DNA of 64,000 nt from JAFGUF01 sp040883315 (GCA_040883315.1 JBFLKU010000019.1:1-64000), one strand, 5' to 3'; counted from the first letter of the stretch, positions 32,555 to 42,286 are shown. Made by a program: numbers and translations. Notes: generated by a model from the letters alone, not told the origin.

Positions 32555-34606
32555 GTGATTAATAGTTCAATTAAAATATTAAAAGGTATCGGCGAAAAAC
32601 GTTTGATATCCTTTAATGAATTCGGTATATATACAATAAAGGATTTATTGTATCATTTTCCGTACAAGTATAAAGACATAACACTAAGAGAGTATTTTTT
32701 AGATAAAATGAACGGTGACGAAGTAGTTGCCTTTGTAAAGATAGCAAGTAAACCCTATTATAAACGAAAGAGCAGTTCTTTAAATTTTCTGTCATTCTAT
32801 GTATCCGATGGACAAACCAAAGCAAAATGCACCTTTTTCAATCAACCCTATCTTCTAAAACAAATAAATAAAGATGATGAATTGTTGATTTACGGCACTA
32901 TTAAGCGTGAAGGTGCTTCATTTCAGCTGGTGAATCCTAAAATCATCAGACCGGATGAAACTACACCCAGCATTTTAACACAATATAGGCTTCCAAATAC
33001 TATAAAGCAAAAGTCTTTTGTTTCCGTTTTGGAGAAAGCATTTGCTGCAGCAAAATCACAACTCACTGAAACTTTGCCTGAAAATCTTCGTATCCAATAT
33101 AATCTGTGCACTGTAAACTTTGCTATCGAACAGATACATTTTCCTGTGGATATGCTATCACTGGAAAGTGCTAGAAAGCGACTGGCTTTTGAAGAAATGT
33201 TTTATTTTGTGCTGGTTCTCAGAAGGCTTCGCAGCACTCATCAGATGCAGCATGGTGCAGTGATGAAATACGACAGCACGAAAATGACCAAGCTGGACAA
33301 CTTGCTGCCCTACTCACTTACAAGTGCACAGCTAAAAGTGATAGATGAAATTACAGATGATATGACAGGACAAAACAGCAAAGCCCATGTGATGAACAGG
33401 CTGCTTCAGGGAGACGTTGGATGCGGTAAGACAGCCGTTGCGATGTATGCCATTTACCTCTGCTACATAAACGGATACCAGAGTGCCATGATGGCTCCAA
33501 CGGAAATACTTGTTAATCAGCATTTTGCAGAATTCCAAAGGTATCTCTCTCCTCTTGGTGTAAAGGTCGCTAAGCTTACATCATCTATGAGCACAAATGA
33601 GAAAAACATATTTAAAGAAGAATTAGCAAACGGCAACATAGATCTCGTTGTCGGCACTCACGCACTTATACAGGCTGGAGTTGAGTTTTCAAATCTTGCC
33701 CTTGCTATCACTGATGAGCAGCATAGATTTGGCGTAAACCAAAGGGCTATGTTATCGAAAAAAGGCGAAAGCCCGCATATGCTAGTAATGTCAGCAACCC
33801 CTGTTCCCAGAACGTTGGCATTGATTTTATATGGCGATCTTGATATCTCTACAATTGATGAGCTGCCGCCGGGCAGAAAGAAAGTGGAAACCAGAATTGT
33901 AGATATCAGCAGACGAAATGATATGTATAAATATATCGCAGAGCAGATATCAGCCGACCAGCAGGCATATATAGTTTGTCCCCTGATTGATGAATCTGAA
34001 AAGCTGGATGTGGCATCAGCAACGGAAACGTACAATGAACTGAAAAAAACATATTTTAAAAATATAAATATCGGTTTGATCCATGGTAAAATGACAGATG
34101 AAGAAAAGCAGGGGCTGCTTGAAGAATTTGCATTCGGCAAAATGAGAGCACTAATCAGCACTACTGTGATAGAGGTAGGAGTGAATGTGCCGAGTGCTAC
34201 AATAATGGTGGTGGAAAATGCAGAGCGTTTTGGGCTGGCACAACTTCATCAGCTGCGAGGCAGAGTGGGCAGAAGCGATAAAAAATCATGGTGCTTTATG
34301 ACAACAGAGACAAATAATCCGACCTCTTTGGAACGACTAAATATTATTTCAAATGAAAATGATGGATTCGTTATATCTCAAAAAGATTTAGATTTAAGAG
34401 GCCCAGGTCAGTTTATCGGCATGCGTCAATCAGGGCTGCTGGACAATCGCGTATTATCACTTATAAATAATTATGATTTGGTGAAACAGGTGAAGGAAGC
34501 CGTGGACAAAGCAGAAAGCGGAGAATTCGGCGATTGCATGAACGAGCTGCTGAAACAGGCAAAAGAGAGATACACAGAAAAATTTAAAGATATTGTTCTT
34601 AATTAA
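32555..34606 (+). CDS. recG: ATP-dependent DNA helicase RecG
   Basis: Branch-migrating helicase that processes stalled replication forks and Holliday junctions; 683 residues, normal. The N-terminal wedge/OB domain covers about 60-150. The helicase core has Walker A GDVGCGKTAVA, the DEQHRFG box (typical of RecG), MSATPVPRTL, and QLRGRVGRS. The start is GTG (giving MINSSIKILKGIG), with TATAAT 6 nt before it and no ribosome site, so the mRNA may begin at the start codon. It is followed after 12 nt by the YgjP-like gene. Confidence 0.96.
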   Translation: MINSSIKILKGIGEKRLISFNEFGIYTIKDLLYHFPYKYKDITLREYFLDKMNGDEVVAFVKIASKPYYKRKSSSLNFLSFYVSDGQTKAKCTFFNQPYLLKQINKDDELLIYGTIKREGASFQLVNPKIIRPDETTPSILTQYRLPNTIKQKSFVSVLEKAFAAAKSQLTETLPENLRIQYNLCTVNFAIEQIHFPVDMLSLESARKRLAFEEMFYFVLVLRRLRSTHQMQHGAVMKYDSTKMTKLDNLLPYSLTSAQLKVIDEITDDMTGQNSKAHVMNRLLQGDVGCGKTAVAMYAIYLCYINGYQSAMMAPTEILVNQHFAEFQRYLSPLGVKVAKLTSSMSTNEKNIFKEELANGNIDLVVGTHALIQAGVEFSNLALAITDEQHRFGVNQRAMLSKKGESPHMLVMSATPVPRTLALILYGDLDISTIDELPPGRKKVETRIVDISRRNDMYKYIAEQISADQQAYIVCPLIDESEKLDVASATETYNELKKTYFKNINIGLIHGKMTDEEKQGLLEEFAFGKMRALISTTVIEVGVNVPSATIMVVENAERFGLAQLHQLRGRVGRSDKKSWCFMTTETNNPTSLERLNIISNENDGFVISQKDLDLRGPGQFIGMRQSGLLDNRVLSLINNYDLVKQVKEAVDKAESGEFGDCMNELLKQAKERYTEKFKDIVLN

Positions 34607-34618
34607 TCAGGAGAGCAG

Positions 34619-35281
34619 ATGGAATATAAATTAATAAAAAGCAAAAGAAAAACAATAAGCATACAAATAAACAAAGATGCGCAAGTCATCGTAAAAGCGC
34701 CTCACTCAGTATCACAAAAGTATATTGAGAATTTTATTCTGTCTAAAAAGGGCTGGATAGAAAAAAATGTAGAAAAGATGAAAGAGACTGCAGTCTTGCG
34801 TCAGCCAAAAAAATTCATAGGCGGAGAAATATTTATGCTTTTCGGAAAAGAATATATGCTATGTGTTTCCTCTGTGGACAGCAAGATAAAAATTATGGAC
34901 GATAGAATATTTTTCCCGAGCAAATTTATGGACAATCCAAAAGACCATATGGTGAAGTTTTATAAAAAAATCGCAAAAAAATATCTGACAGAAAGAGCTC
35001 TAAAAATAGCTAAGCAGCTAAATCTGCAGCCAAACAGCATTAAAATAACGAGCGCAGACAAAAGATGGGGATCTTGCTCCAGTAAAAAAAATATCAACTT
35101 TTCTTACAAGCTGATAATGGCAGATGAGATAGCTATAGATTATGTTATTATTCACGAGCTTTGCCATCTGCTGTATATGAATCATTCCAGCTCATTCTGG
35201 AATGCTGTTCATTCTATAATGCCAAATTATAAAACATGCAAAAACTATTTAAAGCAAAACGAGCATAGATTTATAATATAG
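34619..35281 (+). CDS. YgjP-like zinc metallopeptidase (DUF45, M48-related)
   Basis: Predicted cytoplasmic protein of 220 residues. The C-terminal half has the zinc motif HELCHLLYMNHSSSFW (H-E-x-x-H and a third His six residues on), preceded by the family signature RWGSCSSKKNINFSYKL. Members resemble SprT and M48 peptidases; targets are not established. AGGAG lies 5 nt before the ATG. It is the second gene after recG and abuts the convergent AEC gene without any spacer. Confidence 0.9.
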   Translation: MEYKLIKSKRKTISIQINKDAQVIVKAPHSVSQKYIENFILSKKGWIEKNVEKMKETAVLRQPKKFIGGEIFMLFGKEYMLCVSSVDSKIKIMDDRIFFPSKFMDNPKDHMVKFYKKIAKKYLTERALKIAKQLNLQPNSIKITSADKRWGSCSSKKNINFSYKLIMADEIAIDYVIIHELCHLLYMNHSSSFWNAVHSIMPNYKTCKNYLKQNEHRFII

Positions 35282-36256
35282 CTACATTATGGCTGTTATG
35301 ATTATAAAACCTATTAGCCCAAATAATGTCTGTATGGACAGCGTGTTTGCCACAAAGGACTTATCCTCTTCTGATGGATTGGACATAAATGCTGGTATAA
35401 CATATGGTGCAGGCAAAATAAACATGACAAAAAGTGCCTTTTCATATATTGGCTCCATGCCTATGTTTCTGAATAGGAAGAACTTTATTGCAAAAGCAAA
35501 CGCCATGGTCAGCACCACACGCAAAACGCTGGTTGCAAGCTCCAGCTGCATCCCTCTGAATGAAAGCTTTATTCCATTGCCTATTACAAGGCAGATAAGA
35601 AAGCTGGTTGGAGCGGATATCACGCCGAATACTTCATCAGCTGCTATATAAAATCCATTACTTTCAAATTTCCAAATGCCGGCAATAGACAATGCTAAGC
35701 CTAAAAATATTGACCAAACAACAGGTGACTTAACAGCCGTTTTAAATGAAAGCATCAATGGACTTTGTTTTTCTTCACTTTCTGTTTTCAGTGAATTCAT
35801 AGCCAAAACCATAGGAACAAGGATTGTGAAAACAAATGAAACCTGCCCTATGTCTACTATTCCAAATGTTGAATACATGTCCTGTCCGTATACAGAGGTG
35901 AAAAGCGTATACCCTATCATACCTGCTTCAAATCCAGTTAATAAAAATGGGAAGTATGGATTTTTAATTCTAAATATTTTTGCTATTAGCTTGCCAATAT
36001 TCAAAAGCAGCAAGCATGTAATATAAACCGAAGCAAAAACCAAAACGAATTTTAGCTGAAATCTAATTTTTATAAAAGATGAAAAAAGACCAATAGGCAA
36101 AGTGACATTTACAACTATTTTCTTTAAGCTGTCAGCCATTTTGTCATTCAAAAAACCTATTTTTGTAAGTACAAATCCTAAAGCTATAATCACCAGTATA
36201 GGCGCTAGCTTAGGAAGCGTATCAGCAAAGTTAACTAAATAATCTAATATTGACAT
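35282..36256 (-). CDS. AEC family transporter
   Basis: Membrane carrier of 324 residues with about ten helices, beginning ILVIIALGFVLTKIGFLND, the usual N-terminus of auxin-efflux-carrier-like permeases, and with LPAPYVIPAFMSN near the C-terminus (residues about 280-292). Bacterial members export or import malate or other organic acids; the substrate is unknown here. There is no ribosome site: TATTAT lies just 6 nt before the ATG, suggesting a leaderless message. It stands alone, convergent with the peptidase gene. Confidence 0.9.
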   Translation of the reverse strand: MSILDYLVNFADTLPKLAPILVIIALGFVLTKIGFLNDKMADSLKKIVVNVTLPIGLFSSFIKIRFQLKFVLVFASVYITCLLLLNIGKLIAKIFRIKNPYFPFLLTGFEAGMIGYTLFTSVYGQDMYSTFGIVDIGQVSFVFTILVPMVLAMNSLKTESEEKQSPLMLSFKTAVKSPVVWSIFLGLALSIAGIWKFESNGFYIAADEVFGVISAPTSFLICLVIGNGIKLSFRGMQLELATSVLRVVLTMAFAFAIKFFLFRNIGMEPIYEKALFVMFILPAPYVIPAFMSNPSEEDKSFVANTLSIQTLFGLIGFIIITAIM

Positions 36257-36262
36257 AAGTAA

Positions 36263-36291
36263 ATAATACTAGATAAAATCGCATTTGTAAA
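36263..36291 (-). promoter_or_regulatory. AEC gene promoter, leaderless
   Basis: Minus-strand TTTACA (36286-36291), 17-nt spacer, TATTAT (36263-36268), then 6 nt to the ATG (36256). Transcription would start at or next to the A of the start codon. Confidence 0.65.
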
Positions 36292-36387
36292 TGTATAAAT
36301 AGTGGGTCAAGGCGACAAAAAGTATTCGTGGAAAAATTGTAAATTTAATAGTATAATAGAAATGATTAATATAAGTGAGGTACATTA

Positions 36388-37179
36388 ATGACTTGGTGGC
36401 AAGCTATTATTTTAGGGCTAATACAGGGCTTAGGTGAATTTTTGCCTATTTCGTCTTCTGGACATTTAGTTTTATTTCAGAACATTTTTAATATAAAGGG
36501 CGAAGAGCTTCTTTTCGATTCACTTTTGCATCTGGGAACACTAATTGCCGTTTTTATAGTTCTTTGGAAAGATATATGGGAAATATTAAAAAAGCCCATT
36601 AGAAAAGTGACGTTAAACATTATAATTGCTACAATTCCTGCTATATTAGCTGCACTGTTTTTTGGCGATTTTATCGACAAAGCATTTGGAGGCGGATACC
36701 TGGGCTGGGGATTTTTGATGACAGCTGTTATTTTGTTTTTAACAACAAGAATAAAGCAATACTCTGAAAGTACTGATCTAGATGGAATAACCACAAAGCA
36801 AACTCTGGCAATGGGTTTGATGCAGGCAGTGGCAATAATGCCTGGTGTATCACGTGCTGGCTCTACAATATGCGGTGGTCTTTTTACCAAAGGCAATAGA
36901 GATGCAGTCACCAGATTTTCGTTTTTGATGTCCATTCCGGCTATTTTGGGCTCTTTGGTCTACAATGTTAAGGATTTGGCAGAGATAGGAACATCTGAAA
37001 ACATCATAATATCTAATGTGGTTTTGGGAACATTAGCCGCTGCTATTGCAGGCGTCCTTTCGCTGAAGCTGATGATAAACCTAGTGAAAAAAGGCAAGCT
37101 TTGGATTTTTGGCGTGTATGTGCTGATTTTAGGCTTGGCAGTGCTTGCTGATAAATACTTTATACATTTAGTTTTTTAG
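36388..37179 (+). CDS. uppP: Undecaprenyl-diphosphatase UppP (BacA)
   Basis: Membrane enzyme recycling undecaprenyl pyrophosphate to the phosphate carrier for cell-wall synthesis; 263 residues. The two signature regions are complete: GLIQGLGEFLPISSSGHL (10-27) and MPGVSRAGSTI (about 151-161), which form the pyrophosphate site. GAGGT lies 6 nt before ATG; TATAAT (36352-36357) upstream is the probable -10 box. The gene starts a cell-envelope run that includes murG. Confidence 0.97.
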   Translation: MTWWQAIILGLIQGLGEFLPISSSGHLVLFQNIFNIKGEELLFDSLLHLGTLIAVFIVLWKDIWEILKKPIRKVTLNIIIATIPAILAALFFGDFIDKAFGGGYLGWGFLMTAVILFLTTRIKQYSESTDLDGITTKQTLAMGLMQAVAIMPGVSRAGSTICGGLFTKGNRDAVTRFSFLMSIPAILGSLVYNVKDLAEIGTSENIIISNVVLGTLAAAIAGVLSLKLMINLVKKGKLWIFGVYVLILGLAVLADKYFIHLVF

Positions 37180-37211
37180 AAAATATAAAATCGGGGAGAT
37201 AAGTCCGCAGG

Positions 37212-37889
37212 ATGGCAATCAAAGCAATAACAATCGACCTATACGGAACACTCGTTAAAGACAATAATGTGCTTATGCGGGATATATGTCAGCGTATAAA
37301 TGCAAGTTCTAGAGTCTTCGAATCCACTGCTGCAAGCGTTGGAAAAGAATGGCTGGCTCTGTCTGTTGAATGCGCCGGAATATGTATAGGGGATAAATTT
37401 TTAAATGAAAAGGAATTAGAAATTGTTATTTTAACGAGGCTTTTAAATAAGTTCCGCAGCCGTCTTGACCCCTATTTACTGCAGGAAGAAATACGAAACA
37501 TGAGCCTGCGGCCAACGATTTATGACGATGCAAGGCTGTTTTTGACAAGGCTACCCCTGCCCTGCTATGTGCTATGCAACGGGGACAGAAAAAATATTGA
37601 AACTGCTGTTGATTTTGCCGGACTGAATGTAGAAGGAATCATTTGCTCAGAGGATGCAAAAGCCTATAAACCGAATTATAAGATATATGAATATGCGCTG
37701 GATGCTATAAACCTAGGACCTAGTCAGGTACTGCATGTGGGCGATTCCATAAATCACGACATAGTACCCGCAAAAAAAGCCGGAATGAAGGCCATACTTA
37801 TAAATAGATTTGGTCAGCAAGTACCAGCAGATTTAAACTGTGATATGGTGTGCAGCTCGCTGCTGACACTGCGCTCGATTATTAAATAG
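37212..37889 (+). CDS. HAD-superfamily hydrolase
   Basis: Cytoplasmic phosphatase-like protein of 225 residues. Motif I reads TIDLYGTLV: the nucleophile Asp is present, and Tyr replaces the usual second Asp of DxDGT, so the acid/base residue is altered. Motif IV is HVGDSINHDIVPAKKAG, with both Mg-binding Asp residues; Lys in AKAYKPNYKIYEYAL matches motif III. The substrate is unknown. It lies 32 nt after uppP and 17 nt before murG, probably in one transcript. GGGGAG lies 13 nt before the ATG, unusually far. Confidence 0.88.
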   Translation: MAIKAITIDLYGTLVKDNNVLMRDICQRINASSRVFESTAASVGKEWLALSVECAGICIGDKFLNEKELEIVILTRLLNKFRSRLDPYLLQEEIRNMSLRPTIYDDARLFLTRLPLPCYVLCNGDRKNIETAVDFAGLNVEGIICSEDAKAYKPNYKIYEYALDAINLGPSQVLHVGDSINHDIVPAKKAGMKAILINRFGQQVPADLNCDMVCSSLLTLRSIIK

Positions 37890-37906
37890 AAATTTGGGAG
37901 AATTAA

Positions 37907-38971
37907 ATGAAATCAATTGTATTAACAGGAGGCGGCACTGCAGGGCATGTTACACCGAACTTGGCTCTTATTCCCCTTCTGCGTGATAAAGGATTTAGAA
38001 TTCATTATATAGGTTCACACGATGGAATGGAAAAAGACATTATTTCCGGGAAAAAACATGTTCACTACTATAGTATATCTTCTGGCAAACTCAGAAGATA
38101 TTTTGATATGAAAAATTTTACAGACCCTTTTAGAATTATCAAAGGATATTTTGATGCTAGAAAGATATTAAAGCAAGTAAAGCCATCTGTTGTTTTTTCA
38201 AAAGGTGGTTTTGTTACAGTTCCCGTTGTAATTGCTGCTAAATCATTAAAAATACCCGTTGTTATACATGAAAGCGATTTCACAAGCGGACTGGCAAACA
38301 AAATAGCTCTGCCCTTTGCTACGACTATGTGTACCACATTCGAAGAAGCCGCACAGCAAGCCGGCAGCAAAGGTGTAGTGACTGGCTCTCCTGTTCGTCC
38401 GGCTATCTTAGAGGGCGATTCAGAGCGCGGTAGGATAATATGTGGATTTGAGACGGGGCGACCAATAGTATTGATAATGGGTGGCTCTACAGGGGCGCTG
38501 GCTATAAACAACTGCGTAGATGAAGCGCTGGATGAGATGATAGAGAAATATCAGATAATTCATATAAGAGGAGTAGCAAATTTAAAACCCGAGCTGGAAG
38601 AAAAAAGCGGATACAGACAATTCGGATATGTAAACGAAGAACTTCCGCATTTGCTTGCTTGTGCTGATGTGGTAGTTTCCAGAGCTGGTGCAAATGCTAT
38701 TTTCGAGTTTTCTTCCCTTTACAAGCCAATGCTTTTAATACCACTGCCCACTAGTGCCAGTCGCGGTGACCAGATGCACAATGCAAAATATTTTGAAAAA
38801 CAAGGATATGCAAAGGTTTTAAGACAAGAATTTTTAAATGTGACTTCATTGATGTCAGATATTGCTGAAGTATACAAAAACAGATATACATACGAAACAA
38901 ATATGCGCTCTGCCGGAATGGGCAACGGACTAGAAAAAATATTTGAAGAAATTATGAAAGCATCAAAATAA
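37907..38971 (+). CDS. murG: UDP-N-acetylglucosamine transferase MurG
   Basis: Membrane-associated glycosyltransferase converting lipid I to lipid II; 354 residues. Signatures: GGGTAGHVTPNLAL (8-21), FSKGGFVTVPVVIAA, VVIHESDFTSGLANK, GGSTGALAINN and VVSRAGANAIFE. GGGAG lies 6 nt before the ATG. In many genomes murG sits in the division/cell-wall cluster; here it is outside it, next to uppP, HAD and nudix genes. Confidence 0.96.
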   Translation: MKSIVLTGGGTAGHVTPNLALIPLLRDKGFRIHYIGSHDGMEKDIISGKKHVHYYSISSGKLRRYFDMKNFTDPFRIIKGYFDARKILKQVKPSVVFSKGGFVTVPVVIAAKSLKIPVVIHESDFTSGLANKIALPFATTMCTTFEEAAQQAGSKGVVTGSPVRPAILEGDSERGRIICGFETGRPIVLIMGGSTGALAINNCVDEALDEMIEKYQIIHIRGVANLKPELEEKSGYRQFGYVNEELPHLLACADVVVSRAGANAIFEFSSLYKPMLLIPLPTSASRGDQMHNAKYFEKQGYAKVLRQEFLNVTSLMSDIAEVYKNRYTYETNMRSAGMGNGLEKIFEEIMKASK

Positions 38972-38991
38972 TATAGAAACAGGATATAAAA

Positions 38992-39534
38992 ATGAACGAA
39001 AAATTAATCGAAAAAAAGATTTCAACTGAAACACTTTTTCAAGGTGTAATATTTAGAGTAGAAAGACAAACAGTAGAGCTTCCAAACGGCAAAAAAGCAA
39101 TACGCGACATAGTGGTAAATCCCAATGCTTCTGCTGTGGTAGCTATTGATGATGATAAAAATATTATAATGGTAAAGCAATTTAGAGCGACAGAAGGAAA
39201 AGTGATGCTGGAGATACCCGCTGGCAAACTAGACGCTGGTGAAGACACTAAAGAATGCGCACTACGTGAACTGAGAGAAGAAACTGGATATATTGCTAAA
39301 AAAATTGATTTTCTGTTTGCTCCAATGGTCTCGCCGGGCTTTGCAACAGAACACATACATATTTTTATGGCAACACAACTAGAACTAGGCGAAACAGAGC
39401 CAGACGAGGATGAGTTTGTTGAAACGCTGAAAGTCCCTATTGCAGACGTAATTGAGATGATTATGAACGGCGAAATAGAAGACAGCAAAACCGTTTCAGG
39501 CGTACTGGCAGCCGCCAGAATATTAAAGGTGTAA
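38992..39534 (+). CDS. NUDIX hydrolase, ADP-ribose pyrophosphatase type
   Basis: Cytoplasmic hydrolase of 180 residues resembling NudF. The Nudix box GKLDAGEDTKECALRELREE plus TGY fits G-x5-E-x7-REUxEExGU. The preceding IPAGK, and the later downstream SPGFATEHIHIFMA, are typical of ADP-ribose pyrophosphatases, which break ADP-ribose to AMP and ribose 5-phosphate. AGGA lies 7 nt before the ATG. It ends one base before the rnr start, so the pair is coupled. Confidence 0.9.
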   Translation: MNEKLIEKKISTETLFQGVIFRVERQTVELPNGKKAIRDIVVNPNASAVVAIDDDKNIIMVKQFRATEGKVMLEIPAGKLDAGEDTKECALRELREETGYIAKKIDFLFAPMVSPGFATEHIHIFMATQLELGETEPDEDEFVETLKVPIADVIEMIMNGEIEDSKTVSGVLAAARILKV

Positions 39535-39535
39535 A

Positions 39536-41671
39536 ATGGATAATGAAAATACAATAATTAATGAATTAGAAGACAAGGTGCTTAATCTGCTAAACAATTG
39601 GCAGGGAAAGCTGCCTGATGAAATAGAACTTCTGGTAAAAACAAAAAGCGATATGGATATAAAATCATTTCGCAAGTTTTTGAAGAAGCTCGAGAAACAA
39701 GGCTCTTTGATGCAGACAAATAAAGGCAAGTGGGCTATTCCTGAAAAGATTGGCTATCTAACAGGTACTCTGGATAGAAACCCAAAGGGATTTGGTTTTC
39801 TCCGCCCTATTGCAGAGAATCATGATGATGTCTTCATCGCTTCACCAAATCTAAAAGGTGCTATGGATGGAGACAGAGTGATAATAAGCCTGATGACAAG
39901 ACCATATAAGGGCGAGAACAAAACAGAAGGAATAGTATATAAAATTCTAAAACGAAATCAAAAGGATATCATTGGCAGACTGGAGACTATTCCGTCAGGT
40001 GGATTTGTAGTTCCTGATATCAATAGAAACCCACACGACATATACATACCAAAAGGAAAACTAAACAACGCAAAAGACGGCGACAAAGTTGTTGCAAAAA
40101 TCACATCATATCCCACAAATAAAAGGTCGCCCGTTGGCGAAATAATTGAAATATTAGGCAACGCCAATGATATCGGCGTAGACATTCTGTCCATTATCCG
40201 CTCAAAAGGACTAAGAGAAGAATTTAAACCAAAAGTTTTGCGCTCTGCTGAAGAGATTAGTTCATCAAGTATGCAGGAAGCCTTCGCAGACAGAGTAGAT
40301 TTGAGAGACAAAACAATCGTTACGATAGATGGTGAAGACTCGAAGGATTTTGATGACGCAGTATCCATAGAAAAAATAAAGGGCGGCTATAGGCTGGGTG
40401 TTCACATAGCTGATGTTTCACATTACGTTACTCCAGATTCATATGTAGACAAAGAAGCATATAAAAGGGCTACCAGCGTGTACCTAGTGGATAGAGTGCT
40501 TCCTATGCTTCCTGAAGTTCTCTCTAACGGTATATGCTCGCTAAATCCTAATGTAGATAGGCTTACATTAAGTTGTGTTATGGACATTGACCAAAACGGT
40601 CATGTTTTTGATTATTTTGTAGATAAAACAATAATTAACTCAAAAGCCAGACTGACATATAATCAAGTAAACCTATTATTTGAAGGCGACACAACAACAA
40701 AAAAAGAGCTAAAAAGCCTGATAAAGCCATTAAGTTTAATGAATGAGCTGGCAAAAATACTTAAGCAAAAACGTATAAACAAGGGTTCACTGGAGCTTGA
40801 CATAGCCGAACCATATATTGTGCTGGATAAAACCGGAGTATCAGTATCAGTTTCTGCTAGAGAGCGAGGCGATTCTCATAAATTAATAGAAGAGTTTATG
40901 CTGTGTGCAAACGAAACAGTTGCAATGCACCTAACAAAGCTAGAGATGCCGTGTATGTATCGTGTGCATGGGCAGCCTGACCCACAAAAAATGCAGGAAT
41001 TTGCCAGATTCGCAAACAATTTAAACTATAAATTAAGCGGTTCATCAGATAGTATCACCCCAAAGCAGCTGCAGCAGCTGCTAACAGATGTTAAAGACCA
41101 GCCTGAAGAGGATGTAATCCACAGAATCCTGCTTAGAACACTGCAGAAGGCCAAATACTCGCCAATAAACGAAGGACATTATGGACTTGCCAGCGATACA
41201 TACTGCCACTTCACCTCCCCTATACGTCGATATCCGGATTTAGTTGTTCATAGAGTTTGCAAGGCAATTATTGAGCAAGACAGAGAATACATTGAATTAA
41301 TCAGAAAGACTATAAATGAAGATAGTGAACATTGCAGCGAAAAAGAGCGCGAAGCAATGGAAGCCGAACGAAAAGTAGACGATTTGAAGATGACAGAATA
41401 TATGTCATATCATATAAATGAAGAATTTGACGCAATTATATCAGGCGTCACAGAGTTTGGATTTTTCGTGGAACTTCCCAGCACTATTGAGGGGCTGGTA
41501 CATATGAATGAGCTGAATGATGACTACTACATATACATAGAGGACGGATATATGCTTCAAGGTCAGCACAAGGGAAAGACATATAAGCTGGGGGATAAGG
41601 TGAAAGTTGTATGCACCAGAGCCGACGTTGCGGACTGCAAAATCGACTTTACATTAGCTGATGAACAGTGA
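39536..41671 (+). CDS. rnr: Ribonuclease R
   Basis: Processive 3'-5' exoribonuclease of 711 residues, able to degrade structured RNA, involved in RNA quality control. Order: N-terminal helical region, cold-shock domains (about 75-220), RNB catalytic domain with TIDGEDSKDFDDAVSIE (Mg-binding aspartates), HFTSPIRRYPDLVVHR, and a C-terminal S1 domain (FDAIISGVTEFGFFVELPS). AAAGGTG lies just before ATG. The smpB/ssrA genes that often follow rnr are absent. Confidence 0.96.
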   Translation: MDNENTIINELEDKVLNLLNNWQGKLPDEIELLVKTKSDMDIKSFRKFLKKLEKQGSLMQTNKGKWAIPEKIGYLTGTLDRNPKGFGFLRPIAENHDDVFIASPNLKGAMDGDRVIISLMTRPYKGENKTEGIVYKILKRNQKDIIGRLETIPSGGFVVPDINRNPHDIYIPKGKLNNAKDGDKVVAKITSYPTNKRSPVGEIIEILGNANDIGVDILSIIRSKGLREEFKPKVLRSAEEISSSSMQEAFADRVDLRDKTIVTIDGEDSKDFDDAVSIEKIKGGYRLGVHIADVSHYVTPDSYVDKEAYKRATSVYLVDRVLPMLPEVLSNGICSLNPNVDRLTLSCVMDIDQNGHVFDYFVDKTIINSKARLTYNQVNLLFEGDTTTKKELKSLIKPLSLMNELAKILKQKRINKGSLELDIAEPYIVLDKTGVSVSVSARERGDSHKLIEEFMLCANETVAMHLTKLEMPCMYRVHGQPDPQKMQEFARFANNLNYKLSGSSDSITPKQLQQLLTDVKDQPEEDVIHRILLRTLQKAKYSPINEGHYGLASDTYCHFTSPIRRYPDLVVHRVCKAIIEQDREYIELIRKTINEDSEHCSEKEREAMEAERKVDDLKMTEYMSYHINEEFDAIISGVTEFGFFVELPSTIEGLVHMNELNDDYYIYIEDGYMLQGQHKGKTYKLGDKVKVVCTRADVADCKIDFTLADEQ

Positions 41672-42211
41672 TTAAATGAATACTTTTGAATTGTAATATT
41701 CATATATGGAGTAAATTACTCCCCGTATTACAAACTTATTAATATGTTTAATTTTTTGAATATTATTAAATCTTTCAATAGATTTTTTAATATTCTTTTC
41801 TTTTATACTAATACTTTTAGAATAAATAGACTTGAAAATATTATCACATAAATCTATTTCTTCTTCTGTTAATTTTCCATTATCCATATAGTCAAAATCA
41901 ATTAATGCATACATTCTTTTTAATGTGCTATCCAGAATCATCTTCGATGTATCAAAATATTCACTAACAGGGCACACTTTAATCCGATTTTCAAAAAACT
42001 GATTATCTGCCTCAAAAAAAAGCATACCTTTATCATTAAAAGTGTAATTATTCTTGTCCATTTTTATATCCGATAAAGATAGATTAGATATAAAACACTT
42101 ATTATTGTATTTTGTATCAATTTTCTTATTAGGATGATATTTTTCATTCAATTGCTTTTGAAGTACATAAATATGCTCCTGCACAGGATTGTATTTATCA
42201 ATATTAATCAT
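41672..42211 (-). CDS. Orphan A/T-rich protein of unknown function
   Basis: A 179-residue protein rich in Asn, Lys and Ile, predicted cytoplasmic, with no signal peptide or clear membrane segment. I do not recognise it. The stop abuts the rnr stop with no gap. It is much richer in A/T than rnr. No ribosome site precedes the ATG; an extended -10 box TGATATAAT lies 6 nt upstream, suggesting leaderless expression. The gene lies between rnr and tRNA-Glu, a plausible position for recently acquired DNA. Confidence 0.6.
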   Translation of the reverse strand: MINIDKYNPVQEHIYVLQKQLNEKYHPNKKIDTKYNNKCFISNLSLSDIKMDKNNYTFNDKGMLFFEADNQFFENRIKVCPVSEYFDTSKMILDSTLKRMYALIDFDYMDNGKLTEEEIDLCDNIFKSIYSKSISIKEKNIKKSIERFNNIQKIKHINKFVIRGVIYSIYEYYNSKVFI

Positions 42212-42217
42212 TTAATA

Positions 42218-42226
42218 ATTATATCA
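42218..42226 (-). promoter_or_regulatory. Extended -10 promoter of the orphan gene, leaderless
   Basis: TGATATAAT on the minus strand ends 6 nt before the ATG (42211). No good -35 box; none is needed for an extended -10 promoter. Confidence 0.6.
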
Positions 42227-42245
42227 TATTTCTTCACTATTTCTG

Positions 42246-42274
42246 TTGACTTTTTGTAAATGAATAGTTATAAT
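42246..42274 (+). promoter_or_regulatory. tRNA-Glu promoter
   Basis: TTGACT (42246-42251), 17-nt spacer, TATAAT (42269-42274), 12 nt before the tRNA. Confidence 0.85.
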
Positions 42275-42286
42275 AGTCTAGCACTT

